DNA from: Nitrososphaerota archaeon
Lineage (GTDB): Archaea; Thermoproteota; Nitrososphaeria; Nitrososphaerales; CADDZS01
Reading direction: 5' to 3'
Length of the DNA stretch: 7,655 bases
Assembly (NCBI GenBank): GCA_027886795.1
Contig: JAPCJU010000053.1
Location: 1-7,655 of the forward strand
Every line of letters begins with the position of its first letter. The first letter of the stretch is position 1. The notes under the pieces were generated by a model that saw only the letters and a list, made by a program, of their open reading frames with translations, was not told where the DNA came from and ran no database searches. Below, piece by piece: positions 1-6,986 of this stretch. The translations under genes were made by a program, and so were the position numbers.

Positions 1-1
1 A

Positions 2-1561
2 GAGGCCTACGGGCTAGCAGCAAAATTCGTCCAGGATGGAGGACTGGATGGAGTTGACTTGCACGGCAGCCACGGGACATTGATCTGTGAGTTTCTCTCC
101 GGGATTATGAATCAGCGAACAGACGAATTCGGGGGCTCACTTGGGAATCGAATGCGGTTTGTCGAAAAAGTCATCGCCCGAGTTAGAGAAACTACTCGAA
201 ACGAAATCGCGGTTGGAATGAGACTGGACGGTGACGAGCGGTACGTTGGAGGAAACAACCCAAAGGTTGCGGCCGAAATCGCGGAAAGATTAGACGGCAC
301 AATTGACTGGGTCACTGTGGATCAGGGAATCTCACCTCAGCAGGAAGACTGGCAGGCTCCTCCCATGTACGTTGAAAGCGGCTACAATCTTCGATTGAGC
401 TCCCCGGTGAAGAACATGCTAAAGAAAACCAAGGTCGGTGTCGTGGGAAAATATCTCGATCCGCTTTACGCTGAAAGTCTCATTGCCAATGGATCGGCGG
501 ACATGGTCGCTATGACACGGGCCTTGATAGCTGATCCGTTTCTTCCCACAAAGGCGATGGAGGGTCGATTCGAGGACATCCGCCCGTGCATCGGCGCGCT
601 ACAAGACTGTTGGGGAAGGATGATTCGTGGCTTGCCAATTTCCTGTACGGTCAATCCGGAGGTAAGTCGCGAGAAGGAATGGGGCAGCGGAAAAATGATG
701 CCAGCTATTCGCCGAAAAAAGATTCTGATTGTTGGGGGCGGGGTTGCTGGACTAGAACTAGCAAGGGTGGCTGCCGAACGCGGGCACAAAATTGTGATTT
801 ATGAAAAGAACCTTGAGTTAGGCGGCCAAGCACTCCTTGCGGCAAAACTTCCTGGGCGTGAGAACATGAAGGCGATAGTTACTTGGTTGTATGCGCAAAT
901 CAAGAAGCTTGGGGTTGAAATAAAATATGGCTTGGAGGTTAGTGCGGAAAGAGAAGTAATTCAGTTTATACTCGATGAAGAAAAGCCGGATGCAGTCGTG
1001 ATTGCTACGGGGTCAATTCCAATCAGAACAGGGTTTCAACCTTACACCTTCGCCAAGGTTGAGGGATGGGATCAAAAGAATGTCTTTACCGATGTTGATG
1101 TATTCGCTGGAAATGATCTCGGCCATAAGGTAATCATCGCAGATAGTTTGAGTTTCATCGAAGCACCAGGAATCGCGGAGCTCCTAGCAAAAAGTGGAAA
1201 GGAAGTAAAAATTGTAACGCCGCTTGCGAATGTTGGTCTCGAACTAAATCTCGTCAATCACTGGGACCACTTGTTCCCGCGGATCTTTGCTGCCAATATC
1301 AGGATCTCCCCATTCACTTGGATAAAGAGAATTCAGGAACGACGCCTGACTTTATACAACATCTACGATCACGAACGCGAACTTGTAGAGGAAGACATCG
1401 ACAGCGTAATCTTCACCACTGGAAAAATACAAAACGACCACCTCCATCAATCCTTCAAGGGATTAGTTGAAGAATTGTACGTGATTGGCGATGCCAACAT
1501 TGGCGGAGCCAGGATCGGAAACGCGATCTATGATGGTCAGCGAATAGGGCGAGAGATCTAA
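2..1561 (+). CDS. NADH:flavin oxidoreductase, OYE/2,4-dienoyl-CoA reductase type (5' end outside window)
   Basis: The reading frame is open from base 2, so the start lies upstream. 519 codons are visible; relatives are usually about 650-680 residues, so roughly the first 150 are missing. Seen, numbering from the first visible codon: the end of an FMN-binding TIM barrel with HGSHGTLICEFLSG (about 21-34) and NQRTDEFGGS (about 37-46), then a cysteine region (196-215), then an FAD/NAD(P) Rossmann module beginning KILIVGGGVAGLE (about 240-252) and ending in VIGDANIGGARIGNAI near the C-terminus. This order (FMN barrel, Fe-S, pyridine-nucleotide-disulfide-type domain) is that of FadH, trimethylamine dehydrogenase and N-demethylase relatives. 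Two family residues differ: the barrel Tyr is Thr, and the second cluster cysteine is Ala. It probably carries electrons between a pyridine nucleotide and an organic substrate in the cytoplasm. The substrate is unknown. It leads a same-strand row of redox genes. Confidence 0.9.
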   Translation, partial: EAYGLAAKFVQDGGLDGVDLHGSHGTLICEFLSGIMNQRTDEFGGSLGNRMRFVEKVIARVRETTRNEIAVGMRLDGDERYVGGNNPKVAAEIAERLDGTIDWVTVDQGISPQQEDWQAPPMYVESGYNLRLSSPVKNMLKKTKVGVVGKYLDPLYAESLIANGSADMVAMTRALIADPFLPTKAMEGRFEDIRPCIGALQDCWGRMIRGLPISCTVNPEVSREKEWGSGKMMPAIRRKKILIVGGGVAGLELARVAAERGHKIVIYEKNLELGGQALLAAKLPGRENMKAIVTWLYAQIKKLGVEIKYGLEVSAEREVIQFILDEEKPDAVVIATGSIPIRTGFQPYTFAKVEGWDQKNVFTDVDVFAGNDLGHKVIIADSLSFIEAPGIAELLAKSGKEVKIVTPLANVGLELNLVNHWDHLFPRIFAANIRISPFTWIKRIQERRLTLYNIYDHERELVEEDIDSVIFTTGKIQNDHLHQSFKGLVEELYVIGDANIGGARIGNAIYDGQRIGREI

Positions 1562-1580
1562 ACGGCGCCCTCCCTACAGA

Positions 1581-1588
1581 TTTAAAAG
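1581..1588 (+). promoter_or_regulatory. candidate archaeal TATA box for the first Gfo/Idh gene
   Basis: TTTAAAAG lies in the 60-nt gap and is centred about 37 nt before the ATG at 1622. In an archaeon this would place transcription start about 10 nt before the gene, giving a very short leader. No Shine-Dalgarno is visible before that ATG, which fits a near-leaderless message. The call depends on the host being archaeal; the motif is short and AT-rich, so chance is possible. Confidence 0.4.
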
Positions 1589-1621
1589 TTCGTTTCGAGT
1601 CGAGCCGGTTTCAATCGAAGA

Positions 1622-2749
1622 ATGAGCCAAATAAAAATAGGAATGGTTGGAGGCGGCGCGATTGCGAGAGCCCACGTTTTGGCTTATTCTTCTGTCCCGA
1701 TTCTTCATGACCTTCAGGTAAAGCCTGTCCTTTCCAATCTAGCTGAAGCCAATGTCGATCTTGCCATACAAGCTGCGTCTAAGCTTGGATTTGAAAATCA
1801 CACCGCGGATTGGAGGACCCTGACAAGCTCATCGGATATAGACCTAGTAGACATCGTTGCGCCAACATATCTCCACGCAGAAGTCGCTATCGATGCAGCG
1901 GAACACGGCAAGGCAATTCTTTGTGAAAAGCCAATCGCGACGACTGCGGCCGATGCAAAGAAGATGTACGAGGCCGCGTCTCGAGCGGGAGTCGTCAACG
2001 GCGTTGGCTTCAACTATCGCAGGCTCTCGGCGATATTACTCGCAAAGAAACTAATTACGGAGGGAGCATTGGGAAAAATAACTCAATTCAGAACAAACTT
2101 TCTTGAAGACTGGGCGTCAAATCCCAAAATGGCATTCACATGGAGATACAAAAAAATAACAGCTGGAGGAGGTGCTCTCGCTGATCTTGGCTCGCACATA
2201 ATTGATGTGTCAAGATTTCTGATGGGAGAGATAAAATCGGTATGCGGCATGCAAGAAACGTTTATCGAGAATCGAAAGCTCCCGAACGATCGTTCCAAAT
2301 CCGAACAGGTAGACGTAGACGACTATACAACGGCGCTAGTCAGATTTGCAAATGGAGTGCCCGGCACAATCGAAACATCGTGGGCGACTGTCGGAAGAAA
2401 GGTTGCGTTGCAAATCGAGGTCAATGGAAGCGAGGGCTCAGTCTATTACAATTTTGAAAACCCGAATGACCTTCACTATTATTCTGGTGCCGATCCCAAT
2501 GACAGACAGGGCCACCGAACGATCATCATGGGCACAGCTCATCCGTACGGAACTTCATTCACTTTTCCTGCCACCGGTTCCGGTGCAGGGTTTCAGGACT
2601 CGATAAACAACGAGATCTACGAAGTTGTGAACGCAGTAATGAAGCGGAGCTCTCTCGCGCCAAGCTTCTATGACGGCTGGAAAGTAAATCAAGTAATAGA
2701 AGCCATTCAAGAATCGAGTAGTAAGAAGAAATGGGTTGATCTTGAATGA
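1622..2749 (+). CDS. Gfo/Idh/MocA-family NAD(P)-dependent dehydrogenase (paralogue 1)
   Basis: A 375-residue protein, normal length for the family, which oxidises or reduces hydroxyl groups of sugars, cyclitols and related compounds with NAD(P). Seen: N-terminal Rossmann fold with VGGGAIARAH (9-18), the family hallmark CEKPIA (101-106) with the presumed catalytic Lys103, GFNYR (129-133), and the substrate-domain motif DLGSHIIDVSRF (188-199), where Asp188 and His192 match the Asp-x3-His of inositol dehydrogenase. The C-terminal alpha/beta domain holds VDVDDYTTA and IETSWAT, shared with the second family member at 3924-5075. The ATG at 1622 begins directly before the Rossmann strand, so the start is well placed although no Shine-Dalgarno is seen. 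The substrate cannot be deduced; the mandelate-racemase-type neighbour suggests a sugar or sugar acid. Confidence 0.92.
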   Translation: MSQIKIGMVGGGAIARAHVLAYSSVPILHDLQVKPVLSNLAEANVDLAIQAASKLGFENHTADWRTLTSSSDIDLVDIVAPTYLHAEVAIDAAEHGKAILCEKPIATTAADAKKMYEAASRAGVVNGVGFNYRRLSAILLAKKLITEGALGKITQFRTNFLEDWASNPKMAFTWRYKKITAGGGALADLGSHIIDVSRFLMGEIKSVCGMQETFIENRKLPNDRSKSEQVDVDDYTTALVRFANGVPGTIETSWATVGRKVALQIEVNGSEGSVYYNFENPNDLHYYSGADPNDRQGHRTIIMGTAHPYGTSFTFPATGSGAGFQDSINNEIYEVVNAVMKRSSLAPSFYDGWKVNQVIEAIQESSSKKKWVDLE

Positions 2750-2767
2750 TGCAATTCGAAGTGGTGT

Positions 2768-2775
2768 CTTTATTC
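2768..2775 (+). promoter_or_regulatory. candidate TATA box for the LLM oxidoreductase gene
   Basis: CTTTATTC in the 58-nt gap is centred about 37 nt before the TTG at 2808, the same spacing seen at 1581-1588 and 6987-6994. It suggests this gene may have its own promoter in addition to any read-through from upstream. The evidence is spacing and base composition only. Confidence 0.3.
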
Positions 2776-2793
2776 ATCTTGTTAGTCCAGGGG

Positions 2794-2800
2794 AAAGGAT
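2794..2800 (+). promoter_or_regulatory. ribosome binding site supporting a TTG start
   Basis: AAAGGAT ends 7 nt before the TTG at 2808 and contains AAGGA, complementary to the 16S rRNA tail. An ATG at 2799 in the same frame is followed at once by TAG, so it cannot start the gene. This makes the TTG the first usable start; the next in-frame ATG, at codon 48, would cut off the conserved WVPDH segment. Confidence 0.5.
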
Positions 2801-2807
2801 GTAGCAA

Positions 2808-3911
2808 TTGAGCGACAAGCGCCTAAATTTTTCTCGTGAACTGGTCGGCGACAGCGTCAATAAGCTGATCGCAGATGGTCTAGAAGCTGAAAGGTTGGGA
2901 TTTGACTTCGTTTGGGTACCTGACCATTTGGTAGATATTAGACCCCTCATGTCAATTTTTGATGCGTGGACAGTGCTTGCGTTTATTGGAGCAAAGTCAA
3001 CGAAGGTCAGGCTGGGCTCGGGTGTCACTGATATTCAGAGGATTCACCCCGCCAAAACGGCCAATATAGTTTCTACTCTCGACAATCTCACAAACGGCAG
3101 GGCGGTACTTGGTATAGGCACCGGCGAAATCATGAATACGGTGCCATACGGGATTGAATGGGAAAAGAAAGAGACCCGGCTGAAGAGGTTGAGAGAATAC
3201 CTACAGGTCATCAAGCTGCTTTGGGGTTCATCTTATGAAAAGCCGGTCAATTTTTCGGGGGAATTCTATTCACTGCGTGAAGCTCAACTCAGCCTTCCTC
3301 CTTTGCAAAAACCGAATCCTCCAATCTACATCGGATCCTGGTCATCCAAAGAGATGCTGCGAATTGTCGGCGAATTGGCGGACGGATGGTACCCTGCTTC
3401 TCACAACACCCCCGAGCTATTCAAAGAAAGGGTCCAGATAATCAAGGACGCGGCCCAAAAAGCAAATCGGTCATTCGAGAGAATAAACATCATTGCGAAT
3501 GTTCCCACGCTAGTGTGCAAAGATCAGAATCAGATTACTCAGCTAAAGGGAAGAATCAAAAACGCCCTAAAGAGAAAATTATTGTTGAATCAATACTTCT
3601 GGAAGGTTCTCGGTTTAACCAAGGACGACCTTTCTACCCCAAGGGAACTTGAATATCAATTTGCGTCTCCGGGGCCGAACTATGATAAAACTCTAAGCAA
3701 GGCAGTCGAAAATCTGACAGTTCCCGACGAAGCTCTGGAAAGGGCAATCGGAAAAATAATCGCGGTTGGCTCAATTGACGAATGTGTTTCAACAATTGAG
3801 AAGTTCGTGCAATCCGGCGCGACAAACATATTCTTCAGCGATTTTCTTTCGACGAAAGAAAATTATCATTTAATCGGCACAGAGATAATCCCGCGTCTAA
3901 GAAACCTGTGA
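2808..3911 (+). CDS. LLM-class (Mer-like) F420- or flavin-dependent oxidoreductase, TTG start
   Basis: A 367-residue luciferase-like TIM-barrel protein. The segment order matches methylenetetrahydromethanopterin reductase (Mer) and other F420-dependent enzymes: GFDFVWVPDHL (31-41), VRLGSGVTD (67-75), the region of the non-prolyl cis peptide in Mer, then IVSTLDNLTNGRAVLGIGTG (87-106), PPIYIGSW (171-178) and GELADGWYP (188-196). A long helical section (about 240-320) precedes the C-terminal barrel strands GATNIFFSDF. These enzymes move a hydride between reduced F420 (or FMN) and an alcohol, aldehyde, imine or pterin. It is a family member, not shown to be Mer itself, because no methanogenesis or C1 genes are nearby. 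The start is TTG: an in-frame TAG sits just upstream and the next ATG is too far in. It sits between two Gfo/Idh paralogues, with a 12-nt gap to the second. Confidence 0.88.
   Translation: MSDKRLNFSRELVGDSVNKLIADGLEAERLGFDFVWVPDHLVDIRPLMSIFDAWTVLAFIGAKSTKVRLGSGVTDIQRIHPAKTANIVSTLDNLTNGRAVLGIGTGEIMNTVPYGIEWEKKETRLKRLREYLQVIKLLWGSSYEKPVNFSGEFYSLREAQLSLPPLQKPNPPIYIGSWSSKEMLRIVGELADGWYPASHNTPELFKERVQIIKDAAQKANRSFERINIIANVPTLVCKDQNQITQLKGRIKNALKRKLLLNQYFWKVLGLTKDDLSTPRELEYQFASPGPNYDKTLSKAVENLTVPDEALERAIGKIIAVGSIDECVSTIEKFVQSGATNIFFSDFLSTKENYHLIGTEIIPRLRNL
3841..3863 (+). repeat. 23-bp perfect palindrome inside the end of the LLM gene
   Basis: The arm ATTTTCTTTCG (3841-3851) is followed by a single A and then its exact reverse complement CGAAAGAAAAT (3853-3863). 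It overlaps codons for the FLSTKEN segment and lies 61 nt before the ATG at 3924. The symmetry about one central base is typical of an operator for a dimeric regulator; a hairpin with a loop of at least 3 nt would still keep a 10-bp stem. Function is inferred only. Confidence 0.6.
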
Positions 3912-3923
3912 GTTGGGAAATTC

Positions 3924-5075
3924 ATGTCGCAAAAAGAAATCGGAGTCGGGATTTTTGGCTACTCGATTGGAAAAGCTCATGCATTCGGATGGACTGACCT
4001 TTCCCGTTATTATTACCCTCCAAAAATAAAGCCGAAGCTAGCGGCCCTAGCCGGGAGAAACAAAGAAAATGTGAACCTTGAAGCAAACAGATTCGGATTT
4101 GGACGGACCTATTCGAAATGGGAAGATCTCGTTAGAGACAAGGATGTTGAAATCTTTGACAACTGCGCGCCACCCGCGCTGCATCCAGAACCAACGATAA
4201 TGGCGCTGGAACTCGGAAAGCACGTCGTTTGCGAAAAGCCCCTTGCCAAGAATGCTCCTGATGCTAAGAGGATGCTAGATGCAGCAGAAAAGGCAAGGGT
4301 GAAACACATGACAGGTTTTAACTATCGGTTTCTGCCCGCCGTCACCTTCGCTAGAGATCTTATCAAAGGGGGAGCTCTTGGAAAGATACACTTCTTCAAG
4401 GGAGCATACCTCAACTACGAAGGTGGTTTCGACGATCCCAATTTTCCGATAAAGTGGATGCATCAATCAGATGTTGCAGGATACGGCGCGCTAACTGACC
4501 TGGGCTCCCACGCCATCGACCTTGCGCGATTTCTCGTGGGTGAGGTCTCTTCGGTGTCGGGAGCTGCGGAGACCTTCATCAAGGAAAGGCCGGTTCAGGA
4601 AGGCTCGTCCGAGAAAGCGAAGGTGGACGTTGACGATACGACGATAGCTTGCATGAAATTTCAAAATGGAGCTCTCGGCCTTTTCGAAACCAGCTGGCTA
4701 ACTTCTGGCAGAGTCGATTACTTGCGATTTGAAGCGTATGGGACGATGGGAACGATCCGATTCAACCTCGAAAACCTGAACGAGCTCGAGGTTTTCATCA
4801 AGGACGAGAAAAAGGGGTTGGAGGGGTTCAGACGAGTTCCGACCGTCGGGAGAGATCATCCGTACATGAAAAAATTCTGGACAAACCAAGGGGTGGGTTT
4901 CGCGTGGCAGTACTCCTTCGTGAACGAGCTGAATCACTACATCGAGTGCATCGCGGATGACAGGGCGATCGGACCAATTGGGGCGACCTTCGAAGACGGG
5001 TACAAAGCGATGCAAATCGTGGACGCGATTTCAGAGTCGACAAAGAGTGAAAAGTGGGTCACCGTTCCGAATTAG
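3924..5075 (+). CDS. Gfo/Idh/MocA-family oxidoreductase (paralogue 2)
   Basis: A 383-residue homologue of the protein at 1622-2749, with shared blocks: CEKPLAKN (103-110, presumed catalytic Lys105), GFNYRFLP (131-138), TDLGSHAIDLARFLVGE (191-207; Asp192 and His196 in the Asp-x3-His position), KVDVDDTTIACMKF and FETSW. The N-terminal nucleotide-binding loop reads FGYSIGKAHA (11-20): compared with the usual G-x-G-x-x-G-x-x-H it has Ser for the second Gly and one residue fewer. The rest of the fold and both catalytic residues are intact, so it is probably active on a sugar-like substrate, perhaps with altered cofactor binding. It starts 12 nt after the LLM gene, which suggests co-transcription. 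No Shine-Dalgarno is clear; the ATG at 3924 sits right before the first Rossmann strand and fits the family. Confidence 0.92.
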   Translation: MSQKEIGVGIFGYSIGKAHAFGWTDLSRYYYPPKIKPKLAALAGRNKENVNLEANRFGFGRTYSKWEDLVRDKDVEIFDNCAPPALHPEPTIMALELGKHVVCEKPLAKNAPDAKRMLDAAEKARVKHMTGFNYRFLPAVTFARDLIKGGALGKIHFFKGAYLNYEGGFDDPNFPIKWMHQSDVAGYGALTDLGSHAIDLARFLVGEVSSVSGAAETFIKERPVQEGSSEKAKVDVDDTTIACMKFQNGALGLFETSWLTSGRVDYLRFEAYGTMGTIRFNLENLNELEVFIKDEKKGLEGFRRVPTVGRDHPYMKKFWTNQGVGFAWQYSFVNELNHYIECIADDRAIGPIGATFEDGYKAMQIVDAISESTKSEKWVTVPN

Positions 5076-5124
5076 ATTCTGAACCTTCATGTTTCAAAAT
5101 TCTTTGGGGCAGTTGCCAGTTTCA

Positions 5125-6252
5125 ATGAAGATAGCCAGCATCGAGTTCATTCCGGTGAGCTTGCCGCTGCCCGCGCCGTTTCACCCCGCCTGGTTTCCAA
5201 ACGTAACCCAAAAGTCGACCGACGGAACGTTGATCAAAGTCCACGCAGACGACGGGACGGTGGGCTACGGCTGGCAAAATTCCTTCGGGACTGAGGTAAA
5301 AATCGTCGGCGAGTCCCGCGTTTTCAAAGATCTCATCTTGGGAAAAGACGTGTTCAATGTCGAGGAGATCATCCGCATTCTAACGGGCATCACCTACAGC
5401 ATGAACACACTCGATCTCTTGGGGGTGGAGATGGCTCTTTGGGACATCATAGGTAAGAGCTGCGGCAAGCCGGTCCACAAATTGCTCGGGGGAGCAAAAG
5501 AACGAGTAAAGGCATATGCTAGTACTGCGATGCTCAAGGAACCGGAGGAACACGCCCGCGATGCAGTAAAGTACAGGGAGTTGGGATTTAGAGCGATCAA
5601 GATTCGAATACATCATGATAAGCTAGAGGACGACGTCGCAGGGATCAGAGCGGTTAGGGATGCACTGAAGAAAGACGAAATCGAGATCATGGTCGACGCA
5701 AATCAAGCGGCGACATTTTCTGGACCGGTGTGGTCTTATCAGAGAGCCTTGGAGACAGCGAGAGAGCTTGAAAAACTGGAAGTGTACTGGCTCGAGGAGC
5801 CACTCTTCCACGAAGCTCATGAAGACCTCGCGCGTCTTTCACGAGCAGTCGAGTTACAGATAGCGGGAGGTGAAGATGAGTACGGGTTTTTCAGGTTCAA
5901 GGATATCATAGACCACGGCTGCTTCGACATAATTCAGGCAGATGTGTCTTCATCTGGCGGGATATTTCAGCTCCGAAAAGTTGCGATTCTTGCCGAGTCA
6001 GTTGGCAAATTGTTCGTGCCGCACTCTTTTGATACGGGGCTGAGCATGGCAGCGGCCCTGCAGGTAATCGGCGCATCTCCCAACTCGCCGTATGTGGAAT
6101 ATGCTATGGAATACCCTTCTCTGGATCTGGGTCATGACAAATTGCTAAAGACCCAGATTGAAGTTTCGAAAGACGGTTATGTCGACATACCGAGCTTGCC
6201 AGGGCTGGGCGTGGAGATAAACGAGGAACTCATAGAGAAAAGTAGGATCTAA
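5125..6252 (+). CDS. enolase-superfamily protein, mandelate racemase subgroup (probable acid-sugar dehydratase or epimerase)
   Basis: 375 residues from the ATG at 5125. An in-frame ATG at 5089 would add 12 residues, but family members normally begin as here with MKIASIEFIPVSLPL, so the shorter form is preferred; neither start has a good Shine-Dalgarno. Seen: N-terminal capping domain, then a barrel with KIR (159-161), metal ligands in VDANQ (Asp191), WLEEP (Glu224/225) and GGEDEYG (Glu250), and the subgroup His-Asp pair as Asp273 in IIQADVSSSGG and His300 in VPHSFDTG. Such enzymes bind Mg2+ and take the proton next to a carboxylate, giving dehydration or epimerisation of sugar acids. KIR replaces the common KxK. 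The specific substrate is not readable. As the last gene of the row, 49 nt after a sugar-type dehydrogenase, it probably acts on an acid formed from that enzyme's product. Confidence 0.9.
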   Translation: MKIASIEFIPVSLPLPAPFHPAWFPNVTQKSTDGTLIKVHADDGTVGYGWQNSFGTEVKIVGESRVFKDLILGKDVFNVEEIIRILTGITYSMNTLDLLGVEMALWDIIGKSCGKPVHKLLGGAKERVKAYASTAMLKEPEEHARDAVKYRELGFRAIKIRIHHDKLEDDVAGIRAVRDALKKDEIEIMVDANQAATFSGPVWSYQRALETARELEKLEVYWLEEPLFHEAHEDLARLSRAVELQIAGGEDEYGFFRFKDIIDHGCFDIIQADVSSSGGIFQLRKVAILAESVGKLFVPHSFDTGLSMAAALQVIGASPNSPYVEYAMEYPSLDLGHDKLLKTQIEVSKDGYVDIPSLPGLGVEINEELIEKSRI

Positions 6253-6350
6253 AGAAAAATTTCTATGTTTCGATGTTTGATAAATTCCTAAGAAGATAAC
6301 ACAACAAAGATCCGTGAATTGCGAAAGTATTCTTGCCCTAAGAGCTATAT
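6253..6350. other. convergent intergenic gap, no gene
   Basis: 98 nt separate the ends of the mandelate-racemase-type gene (plus) and the SIS gene (minus). There is no strong GC-rich hairpin. On the plus strand bases 6259-6279 are T-rich (three T clusters), and on the minus strand a T5 run occurs at 6256-6260; either could act as an archaeal T-tract terminator. No open frame of note. Confidence 0.4.
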
Positions 6351-6953
6351 TCACGAGGGAGCAGAAATCCGATCTCTAAGCTGTTCGCACATCAAGTGGG
6401 TAATCACGAGATGCATTCCTTCTACGTGAGGAGTGGAGTTTGCAGGAACCACTATGCACTCGTCGGCCGCAGTTCTAAGTACGCCTCCATCAAAACCCGA
6501 CAGTCCTACTATCTTTCCGCCGTTGTCTTTTGCATACTTCACAGCCTTTAGCAGATTTTGGGACCACGCCCCGGCTTTGTCGCTTCCAGAACCTCCATGG
6601 ACGCTGATGGCTACAACGACGTCACCCACACGAAAAAAATTTCTTAATTGCTCGTAGTAGATATCGCTCCACCCGTTGTCATTTGTGAGAGCACTAACGA
6701 GTGGGATGTTGTCGACAAGAGCGAATGCTCTAAATTTTCGTTCAGCCATGTCTGAAACCCATTTGTTCAGATCGCATGCAAAGTGAGTTGCGGTCGATGC
6801 AGATCCCCCGTTTCCAATAGTGAAAATTTGTTTGTCGTTAATCCAGGCATCGTAAATGATCCCAATCGCTCGGTCAATCGTTTTGCGGTCGAGCTTGCCT
6901 GCTATTTCAGATACTTCAACGAGATAGTCGTGTGTGCGATTTTGCTCCGACAT
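6351..6953 (-). CDS. gmhA: SIS-domain phosphoheptose isomerase-like protein
   Basis: 200 residues, the usual size for GmhA, which converts sedoheptulose 7-phosphate to D-glycero-D-manno-heptose 7-phosphate, the first step to nucleotide-activated heptose. Seen: sugar-phosphate-binding loop FTIGNGGSASTATHFACDL (44-62), SALTNDNGWSDIYYEQL (87-103, like the GmhA ND-YG segment), the SIS loop ISVHGGSGSDKAG (116-128) and a C-terminal helix HVEGMHLVITHLMCEQLRD (176-194). Aligned by eye to E. coli GmhA, His61 and His180 are kept (His57, His186 here), while Glu65 becomes Asp61 and Gln172 becomes Glu178. The divergent heptose-kinase-type gene supports a heptose role. A related SIS activity on another ketose phosphate is possible, so the symbol is tentative. 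ATG start at 6953 with no Shine-Dalgarno. Confidence 0.8.
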   Translation of the reverse strand: MSEQNRTHDYLVEVSEIAGKLDRKTIDRAIGIIYDAWINDKQIFTIGNGGSASTATHFACDLNKWVSDMAERKFRAFALVDNIPLVSALTNDNGWSDIYYEQLRNFFRVGDVVVAISVHGGSGSDKAGAWSQNLLKAVKYAKDNGGKIVGLSGFDGGVLRTAADECIVVPANSTPHVEGMHLVITHLMCEQLRDRISAPS

Positions 6954-6986
6954 TGCAATTTCGCAAGAATTTTACAGTTAATTTGC

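Noticed and set aside
466..789. 107-codon open frame on the minus strand inside the flavoprotein gene
   Set aside because: It lies fully opposite a well-supported coding frame with conserved family motifs and resembles no family; an antisense shadow.
2808..3911. Naming the LLM protein as the methanogenic reductase Mer
   Set aside because: Segment order matches, but the window has no C1 or methanopterin genes and the LLM family covers many reactions, so only the family is assigned.
4698..5015. 105-codon open frame on the minus strand inside the second Gfo/Idh gene
   Set aside because: Overlaps a clear conserved gene and shows no recognisable domain or plausible start context.
5089..5124. Upstream ATG giving a 12-residue longer enolase-superfamily protein
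   Set aside because: The extra residues (MFQNSLGQLPVS) are not typical, while the ATG at 5125 gives the standard family N-terminus. Not excluded, since neither start has a good ribosome site.
6253..6264. AGAAA-AA-TTTCT inverted repeat just after the stop at 6252
   Set aside because: Arms of 5 bp with a 2-nt centre cannot form a stable terminator hairpin and are common in AT-rich DNA.
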